NCBI GenBank assembly: GCA_013003535.1
Contig: JABDIY010000041.1
Span: 1-50,708, forward strand
Length of the DNA stretch: 50,708 nucleotides
Reading direction: 5' to 3'
Source of the DNA: Acidimicrobiales bacterium
Lineage (GTDB): Bacteria; Actinomycetota; Acidimicrobiia; Acidimicrobiales; SZUA-35
The notes below the pieces were generated by a model. It ran no database searches. It was not told where the DNA came from and saw only the letters and a list, made by a program, of their open reading frames with translations. The translations under genes were made by a program, and so were the position numbers. The stretch's first letter is position 1; each line of letters opens with the position of its first letter. Positions 48,693 to 50,708 of this stretch are shown one piece after another.

Positions 48693-50708
48693 AAGAACTT
48701 CACACACTGGTCCATTTGAGCCTCCGCTACCGGTATCTGGTCGCCTTCATGGCCGGGCTGACACTGTTGCTCGGTGTGCTGCAGGTGCAGCGGATGCCGA
48801 TCGACGTCTTCCCCGAATTCGCTCCACCCCAGGTGGAGATCCAGACCCCCGCGCTCGGGTTGTCAGCCGAGGAGGTGGAGTCCCTGATCACCGCCCCGAT
48901 GGAGGAGTCCTTCGCCGGCCTCCCCCGCCTGGAGACCATGCGGTCCAAGTCGGTCGAGCAGCTTTCGTCGATCAAGCTGATTTTCAGTCGGGGGACTGAT
49001 CTCATGGAGGCCAGGCAGGCTATCCAGGAGCGGATGTCGCTCGTCATCCCAACGCTCCCGACGTGGGCCGCGCCACCGAACATGCTGCCACCGCTGTCGT
49101 CGACGGCCCGGACGGTGAAGATCGGTATCAGCAGCGACACCCTGTCGACCATCGACCTCTCGATGATCACCTACTGGACGATTCGTCAGCGCCTGCTGCG
49201 GGTCCCCGGCGTGGCCAACGTGGCCATCTGGGGTGAGCGAATCGACATGCCGACCGTGCAGGTGGATCCCGAACTGCTGGCCCTGCACGGCATCACGTCG
49301 GCCGAGGTCATGCAGGTCATGTCCGACACCCTCGACTCCGGGTTGGTTCAGTACTCCGAGGGCTCGGTCATCGGGACCGGCGGGTACGTCGACACCGCAG
49401 ACAACCGGCTACCGGTCAACTACATCAGCTCCGTCCAGAACGCAGAAACTTTGGGCCAGGTCCCGATCAATGCTCGGACAGACGCCGGCGGCAATCAGCT
49501 GCGGCTGGAAGACGTCGGATCGGTGATCCACAGCACCTGGCCGATGATCGGCGATGCTGTGGTCAACGACGGCGAGGGTCTGCTCCTCATCGTAGAGAAG
49601 TTCCCCTGGGCCAATACGGTGGAGGTCACCCACGGCGTCGAAGACGCCATGGCCGAGATGGCCCCCGGGTTGCCCGAGCTCGACTATGACACCACGATCT
49701 TCAGGCCGGCGACCTTCGTTGAGATGTCGATCGAGAACCTGACGAGGGCGATACTCATCGGCGCCGTCCTCGTTGTGCTGATCCTGCTGCTGTTCCTGTA
49801 CGAGTGGCGGACTGCGCTGATCAGCGCCACGATCATCCCATTATCGCTGATGGCGACGTTGCTGATCATGCCATTCTTTGGGGCCGAGGTGTCCACGATC
49901 AACGTGATGGTGCTGGCCGGCCTCGTCATCGCCGTCGGCGCGGTCGTCGACGACGCCATCGTGGACGTCGAGAACATCGTACGAAGATTGCGGGAGCAGC
50001 GCGCCTCCGGTGTGGACGTGCCAACCTCCCGCGTCGTAATCGAGGCATCGGTCGAGGTTCGCAACGCAATCGTCTACGCCTCCCTCATCGAGGCGGTCGC
50101 CCTCATGCCGGTGTTCTTCCTCGAGGGCCTGTCCGGCGCCTTCTTCCAGCCGCTGGCCCGGGCCTACGTGATCGCCGTGCTCGTGTCGGGCTTCATCGCC
50201 ATGACGGTGACCCCGGCGCTCAGCTACATGCTGCTCCGCAATGCCCCCCTCAACAAGCGGCAGTCGCCGATCCTCCCGCTGCTCCACCGGGGCTATGACC
50301 GGGCGCTCAAGCCGACGCTGGGTCGACCGGCCCTGGCCATCGGCGCCTTCGTCCTGTTGGCCTTCTCCGGCATCGGCGTCTACCCTCGCCTCGGTCAGGA
50401 GCTCCTGCCCGACTTCAAGGAACGCGACTTCCTGATGCACTGGTTGGGCAAGCCGGGAACCTCGCACCCCGAAATGGTACGGATCTCCGAACTGGCCTGC
50501 CAAGAGCTACTGACCATCGACGGGGTGAACAATTGCGGCTCCCACATCGGCCAGGCCCTGCTGATGGACGAGGTCTACGGCATCTACTTCGGCGAGAACT
50601 GGATCAGCGTCGATCCGTCGGTCGATTACGACGAGACACTGGCGACGGTCCAGGCCACGGTCGACGGCTACCCCGGCCTGGTGCGCGATGTGCAGACCTA
50701 CCTGAAGG
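48689..50708 (+). CDS. RND efflux permease 2, 3' end beyond the window
   Basis: The frame is open from GTG 48689 to the right edge (673 codons visible). GTGA overlaps the lipoprotein stop by four bases, and GGAAA lies just upstream. It starts MKELHTLVHLSLRYRYLVAF, then has PIDVFPEFAPPQVEIQTPAL, the same layout as permease 1, and its relay motif is AVGAVVDDAIVDVENIVRR. The second helix block is cut off. Paired permeases suggest a heteromeric pump like MdtBC; this is inference. The sequence is not identical to permease 1 but clearly homologous. Confidence 0.9.
   Translation, partial: MKELHTLVHLSLRYRYLVAFMAGLTLLLGVLQVQRMPIDVFPEFAPPQVEIQTPALGLSAEEVESLITAPMEESFAGLPRLETMRSKSVEQLSSIKLIFSRGTDLMEARQAIQERMSLVIPTLPTWAAPPNMLPPLSSTARTVKIGISSDTLSTIDLSMITYWTIRQRLLRVPGVANVAIWGERIDMPTVQVDPELLALHGITSAEVMQVMSDTLDSGLVQYSEGSVIGTGGYVDTADNRLPVNYISSVQNAETLGQVPINARTDAGGNQLRLEDVGSVIHSTWPMIGDAVVNDGEGLLLIVEKFPWANTVEVTHGVEDAMAEMAPGLPELDYDTTIFRPATFVEMSIENLTRAILIGAVLVVLILLLFLYEWRTALISATIIPLSLMATLLIMPFFGAEVSTINVMVLAGLVIAVGAVVDDAIVDVENIVRRLREQRASGVDVPTSRVVIEASVEVRNAIVYASLIEAVALMPVFFLEGLSGAFFQPLARAYVIAVLVSGFIAMTVTPALSYMLLRNAPLNKRQSPILPLLHRGYDRALKPTLGRPALAIGAFVLLAFSGIGVYPRLGQELLPDFKERDFLMHWLGKPGTSHPEMVRISELACQELLTIDGVNNCGSHIGQALLMDEVYGIYFGENWISVDPSVDYDETLATVQATVDGYPGLVRDVQTYLK

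Noticed and set aside
1-50708. CRISPR arrays, insertion sequences, integrase or prophage genes
   Set aside because: No spaced direct repeats, transposase or integrase motifs were found on either strand.

Overview
The window reads as chromosomal DNA from a GC-rich actinomycete-like bacterium. Acidimicrobiia (for example an Ilumatobacter-like lineage) is my best guess, not a proven placement. The reasons are a SARP/BTAD regulator, a CGNR zinc-finger protein, an HNH protein of an actinobacterial type, frequent GTG starts, and many genes in which a TAnnnT -10 box lies 6-8 nt before the start codon with no Shine-Dalgarno sequence (leaderless transcripts). I see no rRNA, tRNA, CRISPR array, insertion sequence or prophage. 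Gene density is high and no gene-free stretch exceeds about 210 bases. Both window edges cut genes: a cupredoxin/multicopper oxidase at the left and an RND permease at the right.

Layout. 1-3.1 kb: truncated copper oxidase, HNH protein, FAD-dependent amine oxidase, small HTH protein. 3.2-5.3 kb: two-component system. 5.4-14.3 kb: an amidoligase cluster of four ATP-grasp ligases, two esterases and a GCS2-type carboxylate-amine ligase fused to a CBS pair, built around a divergent promoter. 14.4-22.9 kb: PRC-barrel protein, dienelactone hydrolase, membrane protein, MFS exporter, HAD phosphatase, PQ-loop protein, CGNR protein, HATPase fusion, Hsp20, TetR regulator and an unknown protein. 22.9-27.7 kb: unusual family A DNA polymerase, AlaX editing protein, DUF1801, SRPBCC and YCII proteins. 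27.7-34.7 kb: acetylpolyamine amidohydrolase-like protein, class III aminotransferase, cupin, a three-domain phosphonate-type enzyme (phosphodiesterase-fold + PhnZ/TmpB-like HD oxygenase + TmpA-like Fe(II)/2-oxoglutarate oxygenase) and a BetC-like choline-sulfatase. 34.7-38.9 kb: YdiJ-like FAD/Fe-S dehydrogenase, membrane protein, VOC protein and a divergent Lrp regulator. 39.4-43.2 kb: a four-gene catabolic operon (Fe/2OG oxygenase, beta-hydroxyacid dehydrogenase, class II aldolase, enolase-superfamily enzyme). 43.4-50.7 kb: SARP regulator, an unknown protein, and an RND operon in which a very short lipoprotein adaptor sits between two permeases.

The two most interesting systems are these. 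(1) The ATP-grasp/GCS2/esterase cluster probably makes and trims a small amide-linked metabolite without an NRPS. (2) The single polypeptide at 30789-33125 keeps the catalytic residues expected for phosphoester cleavage, alpha-hydroxylation and oxidative C-P cleavage. With the neighbouring choline-sulfatase it suggests salvage of choline-like or quaternary-amine phosphonates to give glycine betaine and phosphate. Smaller points include a 14-bp tandem duplication that creates a leaderless five-codon upstream ORF before the HAD gene, a DNA polymerase with about 160 extra residues between motifs B and C, and widespread leaderless promoters. All family names come from motif recognition by eye; no database search was run.
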